NCBI GenBank assembly: GCA_905250125.1
Contig: CAJNOL010000016.1
Coordinates: 62,001 to 126,000 of the forward strand
Direction of reading: 5' to 3'
From: Rotaria sordida
Taxonomy: Eukaryota; Rotifera; Eurotatoria; Philodinida; Philodinidae
Length of the DNA: 64,000 nt
In this document: piece after piece, positions 52,101 through 63,760 of the stretch
Numbering within the stretch: the stretch's first letter is position 1
Layout: each line of letters opens with the position of its first letter
Translations under genes and position numbers: made by a program
Notes under the pieces: model-generated
What the model saw: the letters and a program-made list of their open reading frames with translations, nothing else
Databases searched by the model: none
What the model was told of the DNA's origin: nothing

Positions 52101-53026
52101 ATCTTATTTATTAGATTATTAACAAATTATTTTCTTTTATTTAGCCATGGGTACTGCATTTATTATGAATCATACAAATGTTGCTCAACAACAACAACAA
52201 CATGTAACTGTTCGACCTATTCAACAAAAAGTTCAATATGTTGTTCGACCTAATGAACAATCACACATGATTGGATCGGGTACAATTCTTTTTTTTTAAA
52301 TCAATAAACTTAAATCTAAATCATTGTTGTTTTTACTTGTTTGTTTGTTTGTTTGTTAAGGTCCATCATCACCTGATTATCAACATTCACCATCGAATAG
52401 TCATTGTAGTTCAAATCATAATCCACCATCAATTCAATCAATTCCTATAATAGGAACTGGTCTTTATGATAGAATATCTAATTCAAATAATAATAGTGAA
52501 AATTCAGATAATCAACGTGCACTTCTTCTTCCATCAAAACCAAATTTACGAAGCTTTACTGTACCTGTTGCTCCACCAATTATTCCACCACCACCATCAA
52601 TTACAAATAAACAACAACAACAAACTACAACTATACAAACAACATCTCAATGTAAATTTATTATACCGAATTAGCCAAAATTATAGAATCATTTGTTCGA
52701 ATGCAACTGTGTGATAAGTTTCGACTATTTCAATTCTCTTATGTATAGAACAAAATTAAAATGATCGAAACTTATTACACAATTCTATTCGAACCAATGG
52801 TTCTATACTTTTGGCCAACACTATATTTATTTCTTGAAAATAATTTTTTTTTTTTGTCTTTTTAGATAAATCTCCATTTCGTAGTCCGAATCGGCCATTA
52901 TTAAATAATTATACAAAAGAAACGAAATCAATAGATACTGATGAAATTGATAAGAATCCTGCTGATGTACTTGAAGACGTTCGCAATCAATTGGGCAATT
53001 TAATGAAAAAAGATTTTCAATGTTAG
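49129..53026 (+). CDS. Compact DCC/neogenin-like fibronectin-III receptor
   Basis: Eight exons (49129-49426, 49489-49587, 49903-50505, 50568-50606, 51458-52084, 52145-52279, 52361-52651, 52866-53026) join in frame to 750 residues. A signal peptide (VNIFFFIYLTAVLPFNAITS) is followed by about three FN3 domains (core words VTLTWQVPDDINGIKSFNIY, LKANTKYLFKIVSVNQFNDE), a membrane segment (WLLILIAFSIAFLCLFFCGI) with a Cys cluster, and a long cytoplasmic region. The latter holds KPTDLW, like the P1 motif of DCC/neogenin (KPPDLW), a Pro-rich block after LRSFTVPVAPP, and a C-terminal DVLEDVRNQLGNLMKK that may correspond to P3. Netrin-receptor ancestry is therefore likely but not certain. DCC and neogenin have four Ig and six FN3 domains; here the ectodomain is far shorter. 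A His run is encoded at about 51833. Confidence 0.75.
50607..51457 (+). repeat. Intron of the DCC-like gene with MITE-like remnants
   Basis: The 851-bp intron contains ACCGAGTTATGAC near 50920 and its partial inverse ATAACTCG near 50812, resembling the hairpin in the integrin intron, and GAGATATTGAATTTTC near 51288, the inverse of a word in the SSR1-intron MITE. These are probably degraded members of the same families. Confidence 0.45.
52669..52823. mobile_element. Short MITE in the last intron of the DCC-like gene
   Basis: About 155 bp form an imperfect hairpin: TTAGCCAAAATTATAGAA on the left against the inverse of TTCTATACTTTTGGCCAA on the right, and TGTGATAAGTTTCGA against TCGAAACTTATTACA. 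The left arm supplies an in-frame stop if the preceding intron is retained. Confidence 0.8.
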
Positions 53027-53354
53027 ATATTCATTTTTTCGCTTTCTTTCTTCTCAGGGATTTACTTTTTTTTTATTATTAATATTGTCAATGTGGTGCT
53101 AGATATCAAATTTATTTGCTTTTTTTTCTTCCGTGCAACATAATCTTCTCATTTCTTGTCAGACATTGTTCTATCTCTTGTACAACACTGATATATATAT
53201 ATATAGTCAATTCGTGTATGTCTTGTAATATTTACGTCTATCGACAAGTTTTCTTTTTTCTTTTTTTATTTTAGACGTAAGAAGATAGTTTAATAAATCG
53301 AAAACAAAATTCTTTTTTTGCTTTCTTTTTAAGATTTTGTAATTATTTTCCCAA
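53027..53354 (+). promoter_or_regulatory. Gap before GPN3 with acceptor-like site
   Basis: A 328-bp gap with the 3' UTR of the DCC-like gene (T-rich; TATATATATATATAG near 53194). The acceptor-like TTTTTATTTTAG ends at 53274, 81 bp before the GPN3 ATG; AATAAA lies at 53292-53297. No other gene. Confidence 0.45.
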
Positions 53355-54454
53355 ATGCCTCGATATGCACAATTAGTTTTAGTAAGTTTTGAAATAATTT
53401 AAAAATTTCAATTCAATGAGATTATTGTAGGGACCAGCTGGTTCAGGTAAATCAACATATTGTAGTTCAATGGTTAAACATGGTGAAGTAATTAAACGAA
53501 CAATAAATGTAATTAATCTTGATCCAGCAGCTGAACATTTTGATTATCCAATTTTTGCTGGTAAATTTTTGTTTTTTAGTTTTCTTTTTAAATTATGAAA
53601 TAAAAAAAATTTTATTTAGATATTAGAGAATTAATTGAAATCGATGATGCAATGGATGATCAAGCACTTCGATTTGGTCCAAATGGTGGTCTTATTTTTT
53701 GTATGGAGTATGTTACCATTTAAAGATTAAAAATAAAAAGATGTTTCTTTATTTTTTGTAGATATTTTGAACGAAATCTCGATTGGTTACATGAACAGTT
53801 AGGTGATGAAGAAGATGATTATTTTTTATTTGATTGTCCCGGTAATTAAATTCATTATTTTGTTTTCTTTATTGATTTCTATAAATGATAGGTCAAATTG
53901 AATTATATACTCATGTACCAGTAATGCGTCGTGTTGTTGAGCAATTACAAAATTGGAATTTTCGTGTATGTGGTGTATTTCTTGTTGATGCACAATTTTC
54001 TGTTGAACAATCAAAATTTTTAAGTGGAATGCTTACAGCATTATCATCAATGATTCAACTTGAAATACCATTTATTCATGTTTTATCAAAAGTTGATCTT
54101 CTATCAAAACGTGATAAAAAACAATTGAAAAAGTATTTATTTTTAAATTATGTTTAATTGTATTGTTTCTTTCTTTTTATTTTTGTTTTTGTTAGATTTA
54201 TGGATCCTGATGTATATCAGTTAGCAAACAGTGAATTATCGAATACATTTCATGGTCGTTATAGTCAATTGAATAAAGCAATAGCAAGTGTGATATATGA
54301 TTATAGTTTAGTGAAATTCTATACATTAGATATGAGTAAAGAAGATTCTATAACAAATTTATTAGTCGAAATTGATTTAAGTATACAATATGGCGAAGAT
54401 TTTGATGTAAAAGAACCTAAAGAAATTGAAGATAATAAACAAGATGATGAATAA
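53355..54454 (+). CDS. GPN3: GPN-loop GTPase 3
   Basis: A small GTPase of the GPN family needed, with GPN1, for assembly and nuclear import of RNA polymerase II. Six exons (53355-53381, 53431-53560, 53620-53707, 53762-53841, 53892-54132, 54196-54454) give 274 residues against 284 in human. It starts [20 protein letters not shown] with the P-loop split from the start codon by an intron, then [12 protein letters not shown], the family-defining GPN motif in [16 protein letters not shown], the [11 protein letters not shown] switch region and [12 protein letters not shown], and ends with [13 protein letters not shown] like human GPN3. Confidence 0.97.
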
Positions 54455-54648
54455 TTCGTGTAATTTTTCTGTATTTTGTTTTTTTTGTTTTGTACAGAAA
54501 AAAAAAATAAACTAAAGAAATGTTACCAATCAGAATTTAATGACGTTATTATTTGCTTTATGTGAAAGGAAGAAAGAGAATGGAGGTTATTGCACCATCG
54601 CAAATACATACACTTAATAGACGTTTTATCATATTGCCGATTGTTTTT

Positions 54649-54662
54649 CTTTTCACTTTTAG
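54649..54662 (+). promoter_or_regulatory. Acceptor-like site before BRF1
   Basis: TTTTCACTTTTAG ends 22 bp before the BRF1 ATG. An AATAAA for GPN3 lies upstream at 54506-54511. The spacing fits a spliced-leader acceptor or a 5' UTR intron. Confidence 0.45.
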
Positions 54663-54684
54663 ATTGCATACAGTAAAAATAGTC

Positions 54685-56852
54685 ATGTCGAGTAAAGCAT
54701 GTAAATGTGGTGGAACAGAGATCGATACGGATCGAGCGCGCGGTCTTAGTGTATGTATGCAATGTGGTGAAGTTATTGAAGATACAATTATTATTAATGA
54801 AGCTGAATTAACTGAAACAAGTGGTGGTGGTATACAAGTTGTTGGACAATGGTTATCAAATGATGATGTTCGTGGTGCAAGTGCTGGTGGTATGATGGGT
54901 TTTAATATTCGAGAATCAAGACAAATAACATTACATAAAGCTCGTCGCGGTATAACAGATATTGCCAGTAATATGCGTATGAATCATCATTGTATTGATG
55001 CAGCATTTAAAGTATGTTTGAAGTTTTTATTTTTTCTTTTAAAATAATTTTGTGGATTGTTTTTTTTTTTTTATTAAGATTTATAAAATGGCACTTGATC
55101 ACGGATTATCTCGTGGAAATAAATCTAGTCATTTACTTGCTGCTTGTTTGTATATTATTTGTCGAACAGAAGGTACTCAACATATTTTACTTGATTTTTG
55201 TGATCATGTTGATGCTGATATAAGTGTATTAGCACGAATTTATTTACGATTAGCACGTGAATTATGTATTAATGTTCCACATACAGATCCATCATTACTT
55301 ATACCACGTTACGCAGCTAAACTTGATTTTGGTGATCGTACAAATGCTGTTTCTAATACAGCTTTACGTATTGTTCAACGTATGAAACGTGATTGGCTTA
55401 ATATTGGTCGTCGTTCATCAGGTCTTTGTGGTTCAGCATTATTATTTGCTGCACGTATGCATAATTTTAATCGTACAATTCAACAAATAGTTGATGTTGT
55501 TAAAATATCAAAAGCAACAATAATAAGACGTTTACAAGAATTTGAAACAACACCAACAGCACAATTAAATATGAAAGAATTTGACACAATTGAACTTGAA
55601 GAAGAACAAGATCCACCAGCTTTTTCAAAAGCTAAACGTATGACAAAACTTGCACAATATGAAGAATCATTTAATATTGAACAAATTGAACGTGAAATAC
55701 TTGACACACAAAAACAAATTGATGATCAATTAGAAAAATTATCTAAACCACGTGGTCAATTAGCTAAGTATGTGATTCGTGTTTTTTTTTGTTGTTTTTT
55801 GTCATATTTATATTTTATTTTTAGATATGCAAAATATGTTGATTTAGAAAAAAATGTTTTAGGTACGGAAGAAGATGATTTAATTCAAAAAGTTTTAACA
55901 AATAAAAAATCAAAACGAAAACAATCAATCGATGAAGATGATGAAATTTCATCAACAATGATAACAACTGAAACGGAACCAGCACCAATCGATGAGAATG
56001 ATATGAAATGGGCTGCAAATTATATTGAAGAACAACAAACACAATTAATTCTTTCATTATTCGATAATGATGGTAATCAATTAACGAATAATAATAATAA
56101 TGATGATGATGATGAACAACAAAATAAAGAAGATGATTTTAAATCTCTTCGACCATCTTTAACAACTATGGGCATTGGTAAGTTATTCATTAATGATTTA
56201 TATTAATACTTAATATGATTTTTAATAATTCTATTCAGAACCAGTAACATCATCTTTAAATTATTCAAAAGATAATATTAATTCTACAACATCAAGTATA
56301 ACTTATCATCATCAAGTTGTACTTGATTTTCCTGAATGGCATCCATCAATTGATTTATCGAATGAAGAACTTGATTTAACTGGTATTGATGATAATGAAA
56401 TTGAAGAAATGATTTTAACACGTGATGAAACAAAACTTAAACTTAAATCTTGGCTACGTGAAAATAAAGATTGGTTCTTAGAAGAAAAACGACGTCAACG
56501 TAATAAAGAAGCTGCTGAACAAAAGAAAACTGGTTCAAATAGTATGACAGCAGCACAACGACGTAAACGTAAGAAGAAAGCAGCAACAATGGCATTGAAT
56601 GAATTAAATAAATCAACAAATACTACTAATACTCATCATCAATTAGCTGGTTTTAATTCATTGACACCAGCTGGTTTAGCTGCTGCAGCTCATTCAGCAC
56701 TTGAAGCAGAAAAAAATTCACAAGATAAACGTATATCAAGTAAAATTAATTATGATGTATTAAAGAGATTGACAATGAAAAAAGATGGAACAGGACAAAC
56801 GTCATCATCACCAGCAATGGCAAATACCAATGAAGCTGAAAGAACTACTTAA
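54685..56852 (+). CDS. BRF1: Transcription factor IIIB subunit BRF1
   Basis: The TFIIB-related subunit of TFIIIB, which recruits RNA polymerase III to tRNA and 5S genes. Four exons (54685-55011, 55079-55767, 55825-56177, 56239-56852) join to 660 residues, near the 677 of human BRF1. Domains: N-terminal zinc ribbon (residues 6-27), two cyclin-like TFIIB repeats (LSRGNKSSHLLAACLYIICR and GRRSSGLCGSALLFAARMH), LEEEQDPPAF as in vertebrate BRF1, then the C-terminal homology region with ELDLTGIDDNEIEEMIL and SSKINYDVLKRL. In the zinc ribbon the first pair is CKC (C6, C8) instead of the usual CxxC, while the second is CMQC (C24, C27). The start is supported by homology; an in-frame upstream ATG at 54553 would add 44 unrelated residues before an acceptor-like site. 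Confidence 0.97.
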
Positions 56853-58228
56853 ATCCATTTTATTTTCGTCTTTTTGTTTCTTTTTTTCTATTGTTTTCAC
56901 TCTGCTCATTTTTTCTAGATAATAATGATTGTTTTTCGTTCGTTTTCAAAAGTATGATTGTACAAAAAATAAAAAAAAAGAATATTGATCTGTTTTGTTT
57001 ATAGAAATACCGGCTATAGAAAAAATTTTAACATTGTACATTGTGTTATAACGCAATGAAGTATAGGAGTCTTAATTAAATCGTTGAAATTATGTGTTAA
57101 AGCTACTAGCTTATTCACTTATGATAGGAATATGATTAAGAAAGCAATGCGATGATTAGATTTCAATTATTTATTGATTATTCGTTATCAGCTTTTAATA
57201 ATCATCAAGCTAAATGGCAGGCTATTTGGTTCGAAAGTTTGATCGAGTTTGGCCGATTCTTAAACACAATAAATTGCTCAAGCATGATCGAACCGGTTTT
57301 CATTCCTATGCTTTTATATAACTTAGTAGTATGAAAAAGTAAAATTGTTTTAAAATGTCGAGATCTCACTATTCTTGGGCCACGTTTGAATATGAAATCA
57401 TACCCGATACTCGAACCGACATTATTTTTCATGTCCGTCACATGAATCCATGCTCTAAGTCGAGTCGAATGGCCAGTACTCAGTCCGATTACAGAACACA
57501 ATTATTAAATCATAGTAAAGTCTATATACTTTCCGTAACTTTATAATTTAAGATTTTTAAAAAAATGATTTTTCTTGATTTGTCTATTTTTGTATCGATC
57601 GATTTTATTCGAACAAGTTTTTATGAAAAAGATCGAACTGATTTGATAACAACAAGCACATAAATAATAGAGATCTTTCAAAATTTGTACCAAAAAACAA
57701 TCGATATTGTCGATAGAGTCTCTTATGATTCACTATAGTTTTAATCATTCGATGAAATATATTTAATACGAAATGACAGATGAATAGACAATGATAAAAG
57801 AAAATGATTTGAGATTTTCATAAATATCTATTCATATTATTAGTCAAAAAAAAACAAAAACATCAGCGAACAGTTTATTTTACTTTTGCATTCTTTACAA
57901 AATTGTTTACTTGTTTACAAATAAATTGTTGTTTTATGTTTAATTTTACTTTTGATTAACAATATAAATAGATATTCACGAAATGGTTCAAATAAAAATC
58001 TTTTTATTCGTATCTATCCTTCTTTTATTGTTTTAAGGCAAGTCTTTCTTATCTCTTAGTTGTATATGACATATATGAATTAATTGAAAAATTTTTTACA
58101 AATAATTCATAGGCAACTTTTTTTTTGTAAATATTATGAAAATTATTTAAACTGAAATTCTACTGGAATAGGATAACATTTTTCAAAATTTTTTTTGTAA
58201 TTATGAAAAAAAACTTCAAATAATTGTA
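56853..58228. other. Spacer after BRF1, no gene seen
   Basis: The BRF1 3' UTR is followed by AT-rich spacer. Open frames at 57152-57546 on both strands overlap in different phases and show no family resemblance. Nothing else supported. Confidence 0.45.
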
Positions 58229-59413
58229 ATGGATGTATTACTTTCTCAATTTTACGACATAACATTAAGATGTAATTTTCCAGTGAGTCATAAAAAATTG
58301 GATGTGTCCATTAAATCTTTAATGTTTATTATATCATATTTCATATTAAACGTAAGAAATTGCGAAAGTCTCATCTTTCTATTCACCAACTATAAAAAGG
58401 TAAGATACATAAGGTAGTATTGCATTCTACTCTAGGTATTTGTCATCATGGTGTGTTTTGTTCATGATCATCATTTTCTTTCTAAATTCCATGCTGCTAT
58501 CAATCAACTACGGAAAACAAATGAATTTACTATCTTAACATTACGACAACTGCCAAAACGATGTTGTTCATGTCCTGAGAAAAGAAATAATATGGTATCT
58601 AAAACAATAGAATCATCCTTAAAATCAATGGATATTAATGAATTACGACTTATTTGTCTTCGACTTGATTTAAAACAATATATTGCTACTCATATCTTAT
58701 CATCACCATCAAAAATATGTAATTATACAATTTTATCCTTTCCTACTTTTTCCAATTCAAAAATGCAAGATATCATATCAAATAATTTTACTGTTCAACA
58801 CGACAATCAACTGCGTACTTTACAAAAAATGCATCATGTTAGTCTTGAATTTGTGACATCGAACACATCGCAGGAGTTATTCAATGAAATTGCTCAAATA
58901 AAATTTGATATAATAGCTAAATGTTCAAATTACTTAGAAGCAATTCAAGCTATTAACGGTCTTTGGGTTATTATTTCAACAAAAGATCAATCACGTGTTG
59001 ATATTGTGGAACATATGCTTCAGCAACAATGGATCCAATTCATAGAGAACATTTCCATATACACTACACAAATGTTATACCATTGGCAACAGCATCAACG
59101 TTCAAAAGTTATCAACAATAAACATTTGAATCTCGTGCAATCTAAGATTAATAAACAAAAGAAGTCAAACAAACAAGCAGCGAAACTATCCACACTTTTT
59201 CAAACGTCAAACGTCATAGAAGAAACAGCAGACGCATCGGATGAATTAGAAAATGAAATACATTTTATTAGCGAATGTTCGTCTGATGAAATGTTAATGA
59301 TGACCAATCCACGATTCAACTTTCTTTTCAATCGATATGACAATTCTAATAAATTTAGACGACCACGCACCCATCGACGACAACATATGTTGGCTATTGC
59401 TATGGCTGCTTAG
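58229..59413 (+). CDS. Unknown protein, probably two exons
   Basis: The main exon (58436-59413) encodes 325 residues with host-like codon use; an upstream exon from the ATG at 58229 can be joined in frame in two ways, with donor GTAAGA after 58351 (84-bp intron, 366 residues, usual size here) or GTAAGA after 58399 (36-bp intron, 382 residues). Visible features: a Cys cluster RCCSCPEK, Leu-rich helical stretches (MDINELRLICLRLDLKQYI), a Lys-rich segment (KINKQKKSNKQAAKL), an acidic stretch and a basic C terminus (RRPRTHRRQH). No domain is recognised and no membrane segment is clear. It could be a lineage-specific gene; the first exon is less certain than the second. Confidence 0.6.
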
Positions 59414-59955
59414 ATATTGTATCAGATAAAATAATTAGTCAAGACAGAAGAATTTATTCATGTGTTAGATAAATATGTTTATATTGATGATATTATTTAT
59501 TTTTGATTTTTATCCATGCGAGTCTAAACATTTGAAATAGTATATGTAAAATAATAAAAGCTCGTCAGAAACAAAAATTTCTATTCTAGATACTAGTCAA
59601 AAGGTAAGCCAACTTGAAGTGCTTGCATCATGATGAATGTGAAAAAATAAATTGATCGATCTTATTGATGAATTTATAGAAAAATTTTTGAATTTGTGAG
59701 AGAAGTACAAGATGAATGTTTTATCATGTTAAATTTATTGCTACTCTTGAAAAGAAATGAATTGACTTGTAGAACATTGATGATAGATTTCATTCTAAAT
59801 AATTCTTCTAGTAATGAAAGATTCTATGCCGTCAATTATCTACAATTATTTGAACGTTTGATATAAGATATGTAAGTATCTATCAGATATCAACTAGCTT
59901 CGATTCGAGTCCGGATATAAGATGGATGGGTTCGCTTTCGAAAAGTTGTACCTGT
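59414..59955. other. Spacer, no gene seen
   Basis: 3' flank of the unknown gene, AT-rich. Short readings such as those near 59690-59790 (plus strand) look protein-like but are too short and interrupted to call. Confidence 0.4.
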
Positions 59956-60319
59956 TAGAGCCCTGCACGGAGGCAACTAAATTTTTTGTCGATAATTCAA
60001 TTTTAACATATGAACTTTTTTTAATCGTAGGTTTTGTTCTCTGATATTTGCTGTACACATTGATGCTTTTTGAAGTTTCCAACAATGTCTTATAGAGACA
60101 TCCGGACACGAAACAAAGTCGGAGTAAAATTCAATTCCGAATTTTTTCGACTCCGACTCTCTTTCATGTCTATAGACCTTGATAAGATGTCGTTGGAACC
60201 TTCAAAATACGTCACTTTCTACAGTAAATATTAGAGAACAAAACCTACTATTCAAAAAAAGCTTAGTGTTAAAAGTGAATTTTCGGCAAAAAATTTAGTT
60301 GGCTCCGTGCAGGACACTA
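59956..60319. mobile_element. Inverted-repeat MITE
   Basis: About 364 bp with arms of roughly 170 bp. Left CCTGCACGGAGGCAACTAAA (near 59962) matches the inverse of the right end TTTAGTTGGCTCCGTGCAGG (near 60295), and GTAGGTTTTGTTCTCTGATA near 60029 has its inverse near 60230. The centre holds a smaller palindrome (GTCGGAGTAAAATTC against CGACTCCGACTC). No coding frame. Confidence 0.85.
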
Positions 60320-60854
60320 GTCTGAAATGAGATACGACAAGTTTTAAGATTTATTCTATGAATATTTCCTTGTTTTTTTCAAAAGTTGACTTTTCTTGAT
60401 TGAAGTCAATGATGGTAGTTCAGACTAGTATTTGGTAACATGATCGATTTGAAAAAAGAAAAGCATAGCCATTCGAGTGCACTAGAATAAAAATATAGAA
60501 ACTTTTTTTGCTATACAGCTATTTTTACTCCATCGTATATGCAAACAATAACATGAGGATACGAGGAAGATTTCAAGTACATAATGATAAAAACCGAGTC
60601 ATCGTAGACCAAAGATAACAACAAGAAAAACTAAACGAAGAGAAAGATTGTAAAGAAAAAAGAAAAGAAAATCTTTGCAACGAAGAATACTAACGATAAC
60701 TTTCAAAAATGAAATTATGTTTGGATTTTTAAAGCAAGAAATTCAGTCGTTTACACATTTGACTATCGTAACACATATAACTTTTCTTTCTTTTTCTTTT
60801 TGTTTGTAAATATAATTTTTAGATTTCTAACAACAAGCACATCTTTCCTCAGTC
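60320..60854. other. Spacer upstream of the ART-TPR remnant
   Basis: AT-rich with A-rich runs near 60600-60700. A T-rich tract with acceptor-like TTTTTAG (ending about 60823) lies about 30 bp before the ATG of the broken ART-TPR gene, as at intact genes in this window. Confidence 0.4.
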
Positions 60855-63760
60855 ATGAGTAATAAAATATCGTCTCCAAACAGGATAAATTTCTCTTTGA
60901 CTAATTATCATTCTATTGTAGCAAATGATAACAAGAATAAAGAAAGTACTATTGTTCTCTGGTTTGATTCCAATATAAAATCTTATAAAGATATAGAACA
61001 AATAAAAAATCGTCTACAAGAAATTGATGTTGATGTTGTCTTTCATACTGAATTCGACTAATATCTTGATTTCACTCGATTTATTAATAAAGAGAAGATA
61101 TTTTTAGTTATTTCTGGTTCTAGTGCTACTGAAATTTTATCATATACTATTAAATTTCATCAAATCGATTCTATTTTCATTATTTCAACTGAAAAATTAA
61201 AATATGAATATTTAACAATTGTTTATCCAAAAATTCTTGATATTTATACAGATTTAGATATCTAATGTGCATGTATTCGATAAGAAATTGATTTTATTAA
61301 TAAACAATTACTAATATTTCGTTTATTTAATCCACATCAGATATTATCAGAATATACATCGAAAGAATCAGCCGAATTTCTTTAGTTTCAATTTTTTAGT
61401 CATGTCCTTTTTTGCCTTTCACATTATCAACAAACAAAAAAACCTAATGAGTAAGATGTACCAACAATATTAACATGTTAATTTGACAGAACAAAGATTA
61501 ATCGATGAATTTGAACGAGAGAATATCGTTCAGAAGAAGGTATTCGTTGATATTTAAAACAATTATTTATTTCTAAATTGATGACTAAGGTATTGAGAAC
61601 TCCAGATATTGATCAATTACATATGATTCGTTTCTTTATTGATGATCTAACAGAAAATATTGCATGTGAACATCAGAAAATTCTATTTTGCATATGAACA
61701 AATACTGACTGTTTATCGAGGAACAAAATTAACAAGAAAAGAATTGAAGAAACTTTAAAAAAAATGAAGGTACACTCATCTCTATGAACGGCTATTTGTC
61801 TGCTCAGGAGCTATTTGGAAATCACGTGATCAGTTGGAGGAAAGAGGAGAGGGTCGTGAAAGTATCACTAACTATTACAGGGGAATCAGATGATCGTTCA
61901 TGTAATTAACACTACTTTGTAGTTACTTTAAAAGAAACACCTATTTACATAAAAGAGCCTCATTTTTCAGCCAATTGTTTTTAATTTTCATTCAAAAATT
62001 GTTTTGCGATACAGATTTTCCTAGAACATACCTAAAGTCTAAGTCTCATGTAATGTTGAAAGGTGAGACTAGTAGAATCACTTTGCTTCCAAATTTCTAT
62101 AAGATCTAATTAGATAGTCACTATTTCAAGCGTTACATCAAATCATGCATAGAGAAAAACACGATAATATGAGCTGATGGGTAATTAGGCTTTGTGACAA
62201 ATTCAAAAAAACTATACCTCTAAATCTAACGTTGGCACGAACAGCTAACATTGAGGAGGGGGAAGTTATCGCGATTTATTTGTTCTATGAGAACGCAAGA
62301 AAAATTTCGGCTCCGCTGAGAACAAACTAAAAGTTTTCTTGATTGAAGTGGAGAAGGGGCGTCACACTTCCGATATCTCCAGTCGGACCATCTTTATCTG
62401 TACCTCTACGGAGATATTACAGATATTAGAGCTATCATAACTATCAGATATAAAAGTAACAACTCAGATCTTCAAGGAATGCGTCGACTCAGATAATTTA
62501 AATATATCCTAGAAAATATGACTATCTTTAGGTTGAAAACAGTTATCTGCAGGAGTGGCTCAAGATTATGTAATCAGAAATGGATCCCGAGATTATCACA
62601 TATGATCACAAGGAAGGGTAGGATCGAAAATACCCAAAAAAATCATCAATTAATTTCCGAAATGCCCCTAATTGGCATTACTCATCAGCTCTTGATGTAG
62701 CTATGGAACCAACCAAATGAACTGATGTAGTATGAATACTTTTCTAAATTGGATGTAATATTTGAGAATTTGGTGAAAATATCATCTTTGCTGATATTGC
62801 TCAATACAGTGAATACCCTCATATACAAGAAGTATTATTCGATGTAAAAACTACTTTTCGATTGAAAAATATTCAACGTTTTTGACAAATATGGTTAGTA
62901 AAAATAAATGTATCGAATGATGGACAAAAAATTGTTACATATTATCTTGAAGAAAAACATCTCAGAACAGAAGAAAAAAAGTATGTTTATTGCTTTTGGA
63001 CGTTTAATATGTAATTTTTGCCAATATGACAAAGCACAAAAGTATTTTGAACGATTGTTAAGTAATCCTAATGGAGACGATCATGCTTGGATCGACTTCA
63101 ATCTTAGTAGAATATCTTGATTTTAAAAGTGAATAGAAGATTACATAAGAATACTATAATCGCGCATATAGTCGAGCAGTGAATGCTAAATCACCACTTT
63201 GGAATGATGCAGTTAATATGCTTAACAAACTTGATATTACCTTACATAATCAAGGGAAAAATGACAAAGCTCTTAACCATTATCAACGAGCTTTGAAAAT
63301 ACAAAAGAAATTTAATTCTTTTGACCATGTCGATAATCCTCGAATTCTTAATCATATTGCATTTATTCTATATATACCAGAAAACACAAATGATGCTCTT
63401 CACTATTATAAACAAGCGTTAAAAGTATTAAAGAAATTTCATTCTTCTTTTCAAATCGATATTGCTCATAATCTAAACAATATTGATAATATTCTATATC
63501 AACAAGAAATGTATGAAGAAGCTCTTAATTACCATCAAGAAACGCTCAAAATTCGAGAAAAATGTTATCCTTCTATTCATGTTGACATTGACGATAATTT
63601 GAATAATATCAGAATAACTTACACACATATACAGCAATCAGAAATATCTCTTGATTATTTACAACATGCTTTAGCCATATATGAGAAAATTTTACCACCG
63701 AAACATACCAATATAGAAACAGTTAAAAGAAATATTCGTTGTATTGCTGCAAAAAAGTAA
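60855..63760 (+). pseudogene. Broken ADP-ribosyltransferase-TPR gene (bdelloid-type family)
   Basis: The parts lie in the order of a gene family abundant in bdelloids: an N-terminal region (about 60855-61400, with TIVLWFDSNIKSY), an arginine-type mono-ADP-ribosyltransferase region (about 61400-62890, with NIIFADIAQYSEYP-type words), and a C-terminal array of KLC-like TPR units (about 62990-63760; for example NHYQRALKIQKKF). The reading frame is interrupted many times, roughly ten or more, and about 0.9 kb of unrelated DNA (about 61.80-62.69 kb) is inserted in the transferase region. The longest surviving open stretch is the TPR array. Decay is moderate: family words are still easily read, so inactivation is not ancient. 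No function is expected. Confidence 0.75.

Noticed and set aside
54553-54684. In-frame upstream start for BRF1
   Set aside because: The added 44 residues are unlike BRF1 and span an acceptor-like site; family alignment begins at the ATG at 54685.
57152-57546. Overlapping open frames on both strands after BRF1
   Set aside because: Mutually overlapping in different phases, with no domain or splice evidence.
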